Source of the DNA: Desulfosporosinus lacus DSM 15449
Lineage (GTDB): Bacteria; Bacillota; Desulfitobacteriia; Desulfitobacteriales; Desulfitobacteriaceae
NCBI RefSeq assembly: GCF_900129935.1
Contig: NZ_FQXJ01000006.1
Coordinates: 1-64,000, forward strand
DNA length: 64,000 nucleotides
Direction: 5' to 3'
Shown here: positions 15,018-23,550 of the stretch, piece by piece
Numbering within the stretch: the first letter of the stretch is position 1
Layout: the number at the start of each line of letters is the position of its first letter
Notes under the pieces: model-generated
What the model saw: only the letters and a program-made list of their open reading frames with translations
Told to the model about the DNA's origin: nothing
Databases searched by the model: none
Translations under genes and position numbers: made by a program

Positions 15018-17483
15018 TTATTTAGGGATTGTAATCTCAATAATTTGAGTGGTTTCAATTTTAGTAATAATAGGCGTGTACAAATCAACTTCAACCTCAG
15101 GTGTTTCAATCGAAAGGACAAGAGCATATCTTACTTTCTCGTTGTATTTACCGAGATGGCTTCTTTCTCGCCACCAACCTATAACCGGATAAACTGCAAC
15201 ATAATTTGCATCACACAAATTAACAGCTAAGTCTTCACAAAAATCAGAATGTATGGAGCCCACGTCGCGATTTCCAACACCTAAATACCAATCTCGACTA
15301 CTTCCATCTCCACTGTCTTTTCTGTCATCACCACGCATCTTAATATTAACGCGTTTTTTGAAATCGTCTAATGTTTCGTTAGAGTTGATAACATCAAACC
15401 GAAGACTGCAGGAAGGATATCTATACTTGTCTTTCCATCCCACTTCTCCCGGACCTGGCTCTATAAAATAGGAAAGAGTAGCCCTTATTATTGCTTTTGT
15501 CTCTCCTAAAGACTGTAATACTCCTTTTGGCCAGGGTATATTGTGCAAGTGCATTTCATCCATATGCTTTTTAGTAAATGGCTGTAACTCGCCTTGGATA
15601 ATCAAATTCACCGAATTATCAACGCACTGAATTGCTTTTGACAAGTCAGGAACACCATAACCACAAGTACGCAGCAACAGTTTTCTGCCCTTTGTTTTGG
15701 TATCTTCTTTGCAAAACTGTCTATGCATACTTTGGGTCCATCTTGCAGAATGCACTAATAATGCTCGTACTGTTTCGGGCCATATACCAGGATATTCTGC
15801 ATAAATCTGTGCCGCCATCCATGATGCTTGCGCAGTCGCTGAACTCGTTCCCCAAGTAGTTGAAAACGGGCGTACTAAGTGCTTGTGATATGTAGTCAAA
15901 AGCGATAAATCTTCGCACTCAGTATAGTCTGAATTATTTGTAGCCATATTACCGCCATCTAGAAGTATTTCAGGTTTGATTGGCCATTTATTACTCCATG
16001 TTACGGAAGTAGAACTATAAGGTGACAATTGCCCTACATCAGCAACCGGGTGGAAATGCTTATAACTAGAGTCTGAAATCTGGATATCATTTGCTATGGC
16101 TCCAACAGTGACTGCATTCCAAGATTGCCCTGGATTTTCAACCCCATGAAGAATACTCGAATCCGGATAGTCATTATTAGCAAGTTCTGCGGGAAATACA
16201 TTTCCGGCACTAATAAAAAACAAGCGTTTTTCGCCGTTTTCGTTTGCTCCTGAAGTGATACTATCCACTGCAGCAGACCAGGAAGTAGGGCTGCCATCTT
16301 CTGTATTATAATATGGTGAAGTTACTGCCATACATAACGTTCTATCCGCTGACGGATTAGATATCTCCGCTAATGCAACAGCTTGTTCAGTAATTGCCCC
16401 ATATAACTCTATAGGATTTTCTCCTTTTGGTGGTAGAATTTTAACGGACTCAATTTTATGGTTAATGACTAACCTATTGTGGTCTAACAATTTATCCTTT
16501 AAATTGTGATATAAAGCTATCCCCGCCATTTCAGTCCCATGCCCCATATGGTCAGTTGTTCCCCAAGAATCGTTAACAGCTTGTACAGTATTTATATTTT
16601 TAATTGCTGGGGAAATTAAAGGATGTGAATTGTTGAGACCTGTGTCTAACAAGCAGATCGAAGAATTACTGTCCATAAATTCTGTTCGATTCAACAATTC
16701 TTCAGCCCATTCCTGTTGTTCTACACCATATAGTGTATCAAAGAAACTCGTAGGTTCGGGTGCTCTGCGAAATTCAGTGATATATTCGCAGCAACTGATC
16801 AAGTTAGATAATTGAGATTTATTGGCCTTTATCAAATGAACAATACGTTCCGGAAAAATCAATTTGTTATGATCAATATCTATTTCCAATGTTCTGCAAC
16901 ACTCTGAGATGTTAGTTAAAGCATTTTCAAGAAATAAATTATCGTATCTAATCCATACTTCACACCATTGAGCGACTTCGTTGGGAATATCCTCTGGTTT
17001 TCCTATCCAAAACGAATCTAACATCGCAACTCTTATGTCATCAATGCTGCGCACTAAATCATTATGTTTTGGGATTCCTTTTTCAGTAACCTCCGAAGAA
17101 TACGCTTCAATTTTTTTAATGAAGTAGGATTCCTTTCCCGCAGGAATATACACCGTTGCCCTAATTGTTCCCGTTTCTTCATCGGATTTTACATTCAAAA
17201 GGCGTATGCCCTGAGTTCTATTTTCCAAGCTTTTAATTGCCAAATCATGTTTGGCTGCGCTAGAAAACTCAAGGTACACGCCTTCTTTATATCTTATTGC
17301 AGCAACTTGCTTTTGAGTTGCTGAACGCTCGTAGCATTCGTTCAATTTTTTCTCAATAAACGTAGCATGTGCCTTACTATTTTCTCGTTGGGGATAATTT
17401 TTATCAACTGGAGTTGAACGAGAAACGTACGGAATGGATGTGTTTGTGTCATGCAAAAAGATATTCTTCTTTTCAACCGACAA
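15018..17483 (-). CDS. ietS: Subtilisin-like serine protease, IetS-type defence/maintenance protein
   Basis: An 821-residue S8 peptidase without a signal peptide, so cytoplasmic. The catalytic triad is complete: Asp280 in ICLLDTGLNNSHPL, His315 in DHMGHGTEMAG and Ser547 in TWGTSSATAQAS, with oxyanion Asn428 in FISAGN. About 270 residues precede the protease domain and 200 follow. The TTG start, 3 nt after the AAA ATPase stop, follows GGAGGC. The AAA ATPase + subtilase pair corresponds to IetAS, first described as a plasmid stability/incompatibility locus and later listed among phage-defence systems. The cleaved substrate is unknown. Confidence 0.85.
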   Translation of the reverse strand: MSVEKKNIFLHDTNTSIPYVSRSTPVDKNYPQRENSKAHATFIEKKLNECYERSATQKQVAAIRYKEGVYLEFSSAAKHDLAIKSLENRTQGIRLLNVKSDEETGTIRATVYIPAGKESYFIKKIEAYSSEVTEKGIPKHNDLVRSIDDIRVAMLDSFWIGKPEDIPNEVAQWCEVWIRYDNLFLENALTNISECCRTLEIDIDHNKLIFPERIVHLIKANKSQLSNLISCCEYITEFRRAPEPTSFFDTLYGVEQQEWAEELLNRTEFMDSNSSICLLDTGLNNSHPLISPAIKNINTVQAVNDSWGTTDHMGHGTEMAGIALYHNLKDKLLDHNRLVINHKIESVKILPPKGENPIELYGAITEQAVALAEISNPSADRTLCMAVTSPYYNTEDGSPTSWSAAVDSITSGANENGEKRLFFISAGNVFPAELANNDYPDSSILHGVENPGQSWNAVTVGAIANDIQISDSSYKHFHPVADVGQLSPYSSTSVTWSNKWPIKPEILLDGGNMATNNSDYTECEDLSLLTTYHKHLVRPFSTTWGTSSATAQASWMAAQIYAEYPGIWPETVRALLVHSARWTQSMHRQFCKEDTKTKGRKLLLRTCGYGVPDLSKAIQCVDNSVNLIIQGELQPFTKKHMDEMHLHNIPWPKGVLQSLGETKAIIRATLSYFIEPGPGEVGWKDKYRYPSCSLRFDVINSNETLDDFKKRVNIKMRGDDRKDSGDGSSRDWYLGVGNRDVGSIHSDFCEDLAVNLCDANYVAVYPVIGWWRERSHLGKYNEKVRYALVLSIETPEVEVDLYTPIITKIETTQIIEITIPK

Positions 17484-17486
17484 CCG

Positions 17487-18452
17487 TTACGCCTCCTTTC
17501 CAGAATATAGCGTTAACCTTTCTTTAACCAGGTTCAGCATCTTGGCCTGGGTTATTTTATTATCAGCCAAGATGGACTCCTTAATAGCATCTTCACATAC
17601 TCTGATTATTTCGGCATGACTTAATACAAGCGATTCTTCAATTAATTGATTAGAGGGCACAAAATCACTTTGATAAGCTGCAAGCTTATATTGATACAGC
17701 CGTTTTACTTCGCTTTCAGTTGGCATCGAATAATGCAAAACATCGTCAAAACGCCTAAACAATGCTTGATCCAGCAATTTTTGGTTGTTAGTAGCCGCAA
17801 CAATAATGCTCTCTGATTTATCCTGTTCAATAAACTGAAGAAAGGAGTTCAGTATTCTTCGCATTTCTCCAACTTCATTATCCAAGTTTCTATCTGCCCC
17901 AATAGCATCAAATTCATCAAAAAAATATACGCCGATTGAATTCTCAACTGAATCAAAAATCTGTCTCAATTTCGAGCTGGTTTCACCCATAAATTTTGTA
18001 ACCAACTTATCCATCTGGACTGTATAAAGGGGTAACCCTGTTTCGGAAGCTATTACTGAAGCCGTAAACGTTTTTCCAGTTCCCGGCTTCCCTTCAATAA
18101 GGATTTTACGACGATTACTCATCCCGTAACTTCTCAATTTGTTTCGATTTTTAAATTCATTTAAAATTCTTTTGATTCTATCACGAATCTCGTCAGATAC
18201 AATTAAATCCTTTATTCTTTCAGCTGGAATTGACATTGAAAGCATAGGATTATTTTGCATCTGATTAAAATGAAGTATATTCGCTCTGGCATTTCCAGTT
18301 TTTTCAGCCAGTTTCTTCAATTCCCGAGCAAGGGTTTCGTGGTTAAGTTTGGCCTCATAAGCAGCAATCTGCAATACTACAGTTTTGAATTTATCATTGT
18401 CATTATCATTATGAGCTTTAATTAAGCTTTTAATTTGATCTGCAGTAGCCAT
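17487..18452 (-). CDS. ietA: AAA+ ATPase, IetA-type partner of the subtilase
   Basis: A 321-residue AAA ATPase. An N-terminal helical region of about 80 residues precedes the ATPase core. Walker A is EGKPGTGKTFTA (about 119-130), Walker B is VYFFDEFDAIGADR, sensor 1 is IVAATNNQ and the arginine-finger region LLDQALFRRFDDVL. It is FtsH/spastin-like in shape but lacks a membrane segment and a fused protease; the protease is the next gene. The strong ribosome site AAGGAGGTG and promoter upstream make it the first gene of the operon. Confidence 0.85.
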   Translation of the reverse strand: MATADQIKSLIKAHNDNDNDKFKTVVLQIAAYEAKLNHETLARELKKLAEKTGNARANILHFNQMQNNPMLSMSIPAERIKDLIVSDEIRDRIKRILNEFKNRNKLRSYGMSNRRKILIEGKPGTGKTFTASVIASETGLPLYTVQMDKLVTKFMGETSSKLRQIFDSVENSIGVYFFDEFDAIGADRNLDNEVGEMRRILNSFLQFIEQDKSESIIVAATNNQKLLDQALFRRFDDVLHYSMPTESEVKRLYQYKLAAYQSDFVPSNQLIEESLVLSHAEIIRVCEDAIKESILADNKITQAKMLNLVKERLTLYSGKEA

Positions 18453-18485
18453 CCCACCAACACCTCCTTGCCCATAAATATAGAT

Positions 18486-18513
18486 ATTATATTATATCCT
18501 TTATCCTAGTCAA
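18486..18513 (-). promoter_or_regulatory. Promoter of the AAA-subtilase operon
   Basis: On the minus strand TTGACT (18508-18513), a 16-bp spacer and TATAAT (18486-18491) precede the IetA start by about 35 bp. Confidence 0.6.
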
Positions 18514-18597
18514 ATTCAATCATTGATACATTTTTTACCAACTCACAGTGAACTGAGGCCCATCGGCACACAGGGGCTGACCCCAGAACCCGGACCC

Positions 18598-18685
18598 GCT
18601 GTCGTGAAGGAGATTGAGAAGAATAAAGGAGTTCGGGGGCCGCAGTACTGAAGTTGGATCTGACTCAAATATCGACCTTCGAGGG
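18598..18685 (+). pseudogene. Fragment of a duplicated SDR gene
   Basis: This 88-bp stretch, from GCTGTCGTGAAGGAGATTGA to ACCTTCGAGGG, aligns with 12472-12557 inside the SDR gene at roughly 88% by eye with one small indel. No start, active site or remaining domain is present. Confidence 0.8.
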
Positions 18686-18715
18686 AGGTCTACTTGACAT
18701 GAGCCTTCGATTTGA

Positions 18716-18738
18716 ACTATCCGGAATTTCCGGATAGT
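18716..18738. repeat. Short palindrome (11-bp arms)
   Basis: ACTATCCGGAA-T-TTCCGGATAGT, directly after the SDR fragment and before palindrome A copy 2. No T-run follows. Confidence 0.6.
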
Positions 18739-18771
18739 AACTTCATTGATAATTGGTTTCCTTTGGCCCGG

Positions 18772-18815
18772 GCTTGTACCAAGAATCTTACGCGCGTAAG
18801 ATTCTTGGTACAAGC
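18772..18815. repeat. 44-bp perfect palindrome, family A copy 2
   Basis: GCTTGTACCAAGAATCTTAC and its mirror are identical to the core of 7710-7759 (22-bp arms, no spacer). The left flank even keeps the CCCGG preceding the first copy, while the right flank differs, so the final three bases of homology end at the palindrome edge. Confidence 0.85.
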
Positions 18816-18830
18816 AGTGATCCTCTTTCC

Positions 18831-18998
18831 CTATTCAGAATCAAGGTCTTCATCTTTAATGGCAACGACTTTGAACCCAGGAAACGGCTCTGCATCCATG
18901 AAATCCGCCTCGCCCTCCTGCAGTGCTTTTAAAAGGATATCCATGGCATCAGCTACTTTAGCCGCCAGCTGAAAATACATTTTTCTGTAATCCAACAT
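18831..18998 (-). CDS. Small acidic hypothetical protein (55 aa)
   Basis: ATG at 18998 follows AGGGGG at good spacing. The product opens MLDYRKMYFQLAAKVADAMD and continues with a second acidic part containing FPGFKVVAIKDEDLDSE. The amphipathic helix and clean start suggest a real gene. I recall no named family; similar short proteins appear beside mobile DNA in related genomes, which is only an impression. A long leader hairpin (19021-19067) lies just upstream. Confidence 0.5.
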   Translation of the reverse strand: MLDYRKMYFQLAAKVADAMDILLKALQEGEADFMDAEPFPGFKVVAIKDEDLDSE

Positions 18999-19020
18999 CT
19001 TATTCTATACCCCCTATTTC

Positions 19021-19067
19021 AAGCAGCGGCAAGGCTCCGGGTTGTGCCCCGGGCCTACCGTCTGCTT
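19021..19067. repeat. Leader hairpin upstream of the 55-aa gene
   Basis: AAGCAG-CGG pairs with CCG-T-CTGCTT around an inner GC-rich stem (CCGGG/CCCGG). It lies between the 401-bp unit and the 55-aa gene. TTTTA follows on the plus strand, so it could be a terminator facing the unit. Confidence 0.45.
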
Positions 19068-19342
19068 TTATAGGGGAAATTAAAAAGCGCATGCGAGGTT
19101 TGTTATACCCTACACATGCGCTATGCTTCGTAATTTGCTGAATCCTAAATACCTGAGCCCATCAACCGGAAGTAAACCGGCTGTGAACAGAAAAGCGGTC
19201 CGCATAACCGGTACGCGAACAGTTCCCTTTCCGCTGTCTGGGTCAGGAATAGGCTGATCTCCTGCTGCGTGAAGCCGCACAGTCTGCCCTCTGCCGACGT
19301 CGTCCCATTACACTCGCTTCACCCGCAGCACAGGAACCTTGC

Positions 19343-19371
19343 TTGTGCATAGACGGGCAGCATTGTATAAT
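19343..19371 (+). promoter_or_regulatory. Promoter of the structured RNA
   Basis: TTGTGC (19343-19348), 17 bp, TATAAT (19366-19371). The predicted start falls at about 19378, exactly the first base of the RNA's closing helix. Confidence 0.55.
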
Positions 19372-19377
19372 AAAAAT

Positions 19378-19475
19378 GTCGTCGTGGACAGTCTGTTACG
19401 TGTAGGTGCTGGGTTCACCTGCGCGTGCCTGGAAGTGCGCCAACACTTTCAGGTCACGGCGACTTTTTAATTTCC
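19378..19475 (+). ncRNA. Candidate ~98-nt structured RNA (three-way junction)
   Basis: Three helices can be drawn. P1: 19378-19386 with 19455-19463 (9 bp). P2: 19398-19408 with 19416-19426 (11 bp, 7-nt loop). P3: 19428-19437 with 19444-19453 (10 bp, 6-nt loop). P1 is followed by TTTTTAATTT, making a terminator. All helices contain G-U pairs that are possible only on the plus strand (one in P1, two in P2, one in P3), which argues for plus-strand RNA rather than DNA symmetry. No match to RNase P, tmRNA, 6S, SRP RNA or a known riboswitch was recognised. Confidence 0.6.
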
Positions 19476-19843
19476 ACCTATTCCTAATTATAGCTTTTTT
19501 AACGGGGATTGCAAGGTGTGGGAGAGGGGTCAGGGGGAAAAAACTGACTTGTCGCTTCAGAAGTTAAAGTATATAAGAACGGGATGTTAGGCCTGAATTT
19601 CTGGGATACTTGACATCTTCTTCCCAATGATTTTTGATATCATAGATTTATACGCATCAAAGACGTACTCTTACCATTTGTAAGTCACAATTAACTCTAG
19701 TAGTTGAGTGAGCATCTATTTCCTTCTAGCATCCTTCATAATCCTTGTGAAGGCAATTGTACCCGAGAGGTCAATGTAGCTATTCTCAACTGATGGAACG
19801 CCACGTGTAACTAAAAGGTGTAAAACATTTAGCTTTTGTAAGT
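19476..19843. other. Intergenic stretch downstream of the dGTPase operon
   Basis: No intact gene. The minus strand has short protein-like runs (for example SYIDLSGTIAFTRIMKDARR at about 19725-19790) broken by stops, possibly a decayed third gene of the operon, but no family can be assigned. Confidence 0.3.
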
Positions 19844-21238
19844 TTAATTATTTTCACTTGCATTTACTATTCTTGATGGTATATTAGACTGTCTTAACAA
19901 ATCACCGAAATGACTAGTTACCCCAACATCTCCAACTATTTCAATCCCAATATCTTTATTTTTTATAATTTGAATTCTGTCACGCAAAGCTTCCAAACCG
20001 TTTTTAACGTAAAATTTTTCATAAGAGGATGGAATGCCAGGGACAATAATATTTCCAGATCCATTATTTTTGAGTTGATTTAATTGAACAATCCAGATTT
20101 CTTTATTATCATAAACCCATTCAATAGAAACATCCCCAAGTAAATTGTTGTAGCTTCTAAGTGTATTCATTGTTGCTTTTAATTCGTTCTTTACCATTTC
20201 CGGCAAATCATTTTTAAAATCTTGTCCCAACATAAACTGCTCCCCGTTGCCTTGTACCCCTTCAATTACATCGTTTTCTGTTTCTTTTGTTATTATTGCA
20301 CCACCTGAATATTTTGCGTCTACTGCATCTTGGCTTAAAATAGCCGAAATATTTATGTCATTATCTCCCTTTGACTCTTCCGATTGCATTAATGTAAATG
20401 GATCAATCCACTGATTTCCTGAATAATATTTTCCGGGTTCTTTTACAATAGGACAAGTTCTGATCCACTTTTCAAAAAGTCCTGTTTTTCTTCCAAAAGT
20501 AAATGGTGCCACCTCACGAGGTATCACAGTAGTAAACGGAACATTCATACCTAAGTAATCAGCAATTATCAATCCAAAAGTTTTATCACCTATAAATTTA
20601 GAGAATTTATTCGGCCATGTTATCTTAAACTCATGTTCTGCATTTTGAAACAGCTCATATTCCCATACTATTGTATGTGTCTGTTTTACACCCTCTCTAT
20701 TTGGATGTATACTAAATTCAACACGATATTCATCACCAAAACAGAATTCAGGTTGAAAACCATATACAGTTTTCAAGATGTGATAACCTAAGCTTTTTTC
20801 TAATAAACATACTCCTTCTTTGTCTACACATTTGGGTGTATCTTTCGGTGCAAACTCGATTATATTTCCAAGCACAACTCCTGAAACACCACCATCATTT
20901 ATATCAATATTTTCATTTATAATTGAATATTTTCCTTCAGCACAGTTTTGTTGGACTTGTTGAATAATTTCCTCAAGATCGCATATCATTTTATTGTAAA
21001 CCAGCTTGTTGCCTTTCATAGCATAAGGGCTAAAACTACGAATGTTAACTGCACCAGAACGAGATGATTTAATTAATGCCGTAATTAATTGTTTTACGTT
21101 AGCTTCATTTTTAGCATAATCACTAATTTGAATATGCTTAATTTTACCATTGGGATCTATGCTTATATATTGTGCTATGTTTCCTAATCCCATATCGTTA
21201 ATATATGCTAATTTATCATCTTTTAAAAAAATAGGCAT
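19844..21238 (-). CDS. PEP-synthase/PPDK-like ATP-grasp protein with phosphohistidine domain
   Basis: 464 residues from the ATG at 21238 (MPIFLKDDKLAYIND), preceded by AGAGGAAATT; the longer frame overlapping the upstream gene lacks a ribosome site. Features match a reduced PEP synthase N-terminal domain: GAVNIRSFSP resembles the AVRSSA nucleotide loop, DGGVSGVVLGN resembles VSGVxFT, and DVSIEWVYDNKEIWIVQLNQ resembles the DIEWxxxxGxxxIVQ strand. The C-terminus DVGVTSHFGDLLRQSNIPSR resembles the swivelling phospho-His domain (GGxTSHxA), with the His kept. No PEP-binding barrel. It is coupled 13 bp behind a dGTPase-like gene. The substrate is unknown. Confidence 0.65.
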   Translation of the reverse strand: MPIFLKDDKLAYINDMGLGNIAQYISIDPNGKIKHIQISDYAKNEANVKQLITALIKSSRSGAVNIRSFSPYAMKGNKLVYNKMICDLEEIIQQVQQNCAEGKYSIINENIDINDGGVSGVVLGNIIEFAPKDTPKCVDKEGVCLLEKSLGYHILKTVYGFQPEFCFGDEYRVEFSIHPNREGVKQTHTIVWEYELFQNAEHEFKITWPNKFSKFIGDKTFGLIIADYLGMNVPFTTVIPREVAPFTFGRKTGLFEKWIRTCPIVKEPGKYYSGNQWIDPFTLMQSEESKGDNDINISAILSQDAVDAKYSGGAIITKETENDVIEGVQGNGEQFMLGQDFKNDLPEMVKNELKATMNTLRSYNNLLGDVSIEWVYDNKEIWIVQLNQLKNNGSGNIIVPGIPSSYEKFYVKNGLEALRDRIQIIKNKDIGIEIVGDVGVTSHFGDLLRQSNIPSRIVNASENN

Positions 21239-21251
21239 AATTTCCTCTTTT

Positions 21252-22688
21252 CTACAAACTATAGTTATCCTTGCTAGCATTTAAATTGCAAAATATATTT
21301 TCCGCATATGTATCCGACATAGTGGAAATATAGGATGCTACAATTCTTGTAATAATTTTTGCTTTTGTTTTTTCATAATCGTCATAACATTTGTTTTTCA
21401 ATATCAGCTCTATCTCTTTTAGCTTTTTTGACATTATATCATTTATATCTTCTTCAGACATAACGTTTAAAGTTAAAAGTTCTTTTGCTATCTTCCGGAT
21501 TTCATCATCAATTTTAATACGAAATTCTAATGGTAAAAGTTTGTAATTTTCTACAAACTCTGTATATAAAGAAGATACAATTTTTTGAGCTTTAGCATCA
21601 CTACGTTGAACCTCGGGACTAAAAATATATTTTTCATTTAATAACTCTCTCAGTTCATAATAATTATTTCTAAAACTATTATTGAAATTAATAATCAAAC
21701 TATTCAAATATCTCTTCTTGTCGTTTGTTTCTTCTGGATTTAATCTTTCCTCGGTTTTTTTCTGAACCATCTCTTGTTCCAAACAATCAATACCTTTTAT
21801 ATTGTTAGAGCTTGCTAGAATTAAATCGGTAGTAATTGCTCTGATTAAATCTCGTGACTCAAAGGCCGTAATTCCTGGAAGCGATTCTCCAGTTAAATTC
21901 CCCAATATCTTACATAACTCGGATTCAATTGTATTTGATCTACCTTCTGATTTTACAACAGATGTATAAATTGGCGAATGCAAAAAATCATCTAAGTCAT
22001 GAGTAATATAAGCGATTTTATCAGCCCAAATAACAGCTTGTGCTTCCAAGGTGCTTGGTACTTTATTTAAAAACTTTTCAAAGTAAAGACACTTTTCTGA
22101 TGTGTACGGAGGTTCTTTTTTGCAATACTCACTCCATTGCAGTTGATTTTTAGCGTTTTCTTTATTTATTGTAAACATATCCGAATCATGTACTAATATG
22201 CCCTCATAAATTTCATCAATAAGATTATTACCATATTTCTCCCATAAATATTTAGCACTTTGTATTGGATGGTGAAAACCTCCATTATCTTTTAATAGTC
22301 TATTTAAAGTTCTTTCGGCTGCATGACCAAAAGGCGTATGTCCAACATCATGGCCTAAAGCTATAGCTGATACTAAATCTTTGTTCAGTCCCAAAGCGTC
22401 TGCGACACTTACAGCGATTTGCTCTACTTCTAACGTATGAGTTAATCTTGTTCTGTGATCTCCAGTTAGAGTTGCTGACATTACTTGCGTTTTATCCTGT
22501 AATCTGCGAAAACCGCCTGTATAGAGTATTTTATCTCGCTGTCTACGAATTTCTGTTCTATAAGTTTCTTCTTGATGGCTTTCTTCTTCTTTATGCCTAA
22601 ACCCATAATTGGCAATTAAACTATTAGCAATCTTTTCTAATATTAGACTCTCGTTAGGAAAATTCTTTTCAATAATATTGTCATTCAT
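21252..22688 (-). CDS. HD-domain dNTP triphosphohydrolase (dGTPase-like)
   Basis: About 478 residues from the ATG at 22688, which follows AAGGAAC at 10 nt; the in-frame GTG at 22697 is too close to that site. The dGTPase signature is complete: RRQRDKILYTGGFRRLQDKT QV, RLTHTLEVEQIA (first His), IALGHDVGHTPFGHAAER (HD pair) and WADKIAYITHDLDDF (last Asp). The family cleaves dNTPs to nucleoside plus triphosphate. Stand-alone dGTPases can block phages by emptying dNTP pools. Coupling to the PEP-synthase-like gene and position in a defence island suggest a defence role; the specificity cannot be read from sequence. Confidence 0.85.
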   Translation of the reverse strand: MNDNIIEKNFPNESLILEKIANSLIANYGFRHKEEESHQEETYRTEIRRQRDKILYTGGFRRLQDKTQVMSATLTGDHRTRLTHTLEVEQIAVSVADALGLNKDLVSAIALGHDVGHTPFGHAAERTLNRLLKDNGGFHHPIQSAKYLWEKYGNNLIDEIYEGILVHDSDMFTINKENAKNQLQWSEYCKKEPPYTSEKCLYFEKFLNKVPSTLEAQAVIWADKIAYITHDLDDFLHSPIYTSVVKSEGRSNTIESELCKILGNLTGESLPGITAFESRDLIRAITTDLILASSNNIKGIDCLEQEMVQKKTEERLNPEETNDKKRYLNSLIINFNNSFRNNYYELRELLNEKYIFSPEVQRSDAKAQKIVSSLYTEFVENYKLLPLEFRIKIDDEIRKIAKELLTLNVMSEEDINDIMSKKLKEIELILKNKCYDDYEKTKAKIITRIVASYISTMSDTYAENIFCNLNASKDNYSL

Positions 22689-23285
22689 TACTTTCACCGT
22701 TCCTTATATCAATCTTATCTTATAACTGTAATATACATAATTTTATAATATTATAGCATTAAATGAAAGGAAATTGATAGCACAAGTTATCTATAAAACA
22801 TTTAATACATTTAAATTTCAAGCATTGTAAAAATCTCTTCGTGCTTATACAAAAAAATGCTTCTTTGTTCACACTCAACGCTATTAGTTTAGTTTTATCA
22901 ATACAATTAAACAACAAAATTTTCTTGATCTAGACTTGTTTCTTTATTTTTTGTTAAATTGCAGAGTATTTTATACGTATTATTGCAAATTATTTAAATA
23001 ATAATTTTATAATAATCAATTCTTATTGTTTAACACGCTCAATACTAAGATTTTGAAATCATAATGTGGTATATCAACCATAAAATAGGAGAGAACTTAT
23101 GATTAAATTCTTTCGGACTCGTGTAGCTTCATGAACTCTACAGAAGAAAATCATTAAACCAATAAATGGAATCATCAAATTATATGTATAATGCAAAGAT
23201 GTCTGTTTATGAATTATAATGAGTTGAGTTGACAACTATAGTTGATTATTGCAAAAGCATTTTGCTGAACATATCTTATCGTCAA
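22689..23285. other. AT-rich intergenic stretch between two defence operons
   Basis: Very AT-rich. On the minus strand several TATAAT-like boxes lie 25-60 bp before the dGTPase start, but no good -35 was found. Near 23228-23290, AGTTGAC...GTCAACT forms a weak outer stem that may end Wadjet-operon transcription. No gene recognised. Confidence 0.4.
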
Positions 23286-23549
23286 CTATTTACAATTCAG
23301 TACAAGAGGGGTTCCCTCTAACCAGCTCTTCATATCGTATTCTAAATCGATCAATTGCTGCAAACAAGCCCCTTCAATAATAATATTTTCTGAGGTATAG
23401 AAACCAAAGAAACCTTGATCATTTTTATCAAAGCCATCAGGGACATTAAGATTTTTTAAATAAATCCTTAGAGCTAAATCAGGTACTTTAGGCTCCAAAG
23501 TTTGTTTCGTTCCCATGGCATTGCCCCAGTCATTAAGCGTATTCGTCAT
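23286..23549 (-). CDS. Unknown 87-aa protein coupled to jetD
   Basis: The ATG at 23549 begins one base after the jetD stop (TAAAATG), so it is probably translated by coupling; the longer frame to 23567 overlaps jetD. The sequence MTNTLNDWGNAMGTKQTLEP continues with PDLALRIYLKNLNVPDGFDK, a short aromatic stretch and LIDLEYDMKSWLEGTPLVLN. No transmembrane segment, zinc motif or known family is visible. It is a plausible fifth gene of this Wadjet operon, or an unrelated small immunity-type protein. Confidence 0.55.
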   Translation of the reverse strand: MTNTLNDWGNAMGTKQTLEPKVPDLALRIYLKNLNVPDGFDKNDQGFFGFYTSENIIIEGACLQQLIDLEYDMKSWLEGTPLVLNCK

Positions 23550-23550
23550 T

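Larger units (their letters stand above)
19075..19475. repeat. 401-bp structured unit with 13-bp terminal inverted repeats
   Basis: GGAAATTAAAAAG at 19075-19087 is perfectly inverted at 19463-19475. Each end is also the T-rich tail of an outward-facing terminator: AGCGCATG/CATGCGCT before the left tail on the minus strand, GTCGTCGTG/CACGGCGAC before the right tail on the plus strand. Inside, TGCTGCGTGAAGC (19263-19275) pairs with 19316-19330 over 13 bp with a CC bulge. It could be a MITE-like element or a structured-RNA locus; no protein family is recognised inside. Confidence 0.55.

Noticed and set aside
19145-19363. Minus-strand frame of 73 codons with an internal TGA (19319-19321) inside a 13-bp stem, resembling a small selenoprotein (CCG-TGA-SEC context).
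   Set aside because: No ribosome site before its ATG, it lies wholly inside the structured unit, the G-U evidence favours RNA on the other strand, and no known selenoprotein family fits. It would need a homologue with Cys at the TGA to be revived.
19075-19475. Retron msr-msd or group II intron.
   Set aside because: No reverse transcriptase gene, no domain V hairpin and no priming guanosine context were found nearby.
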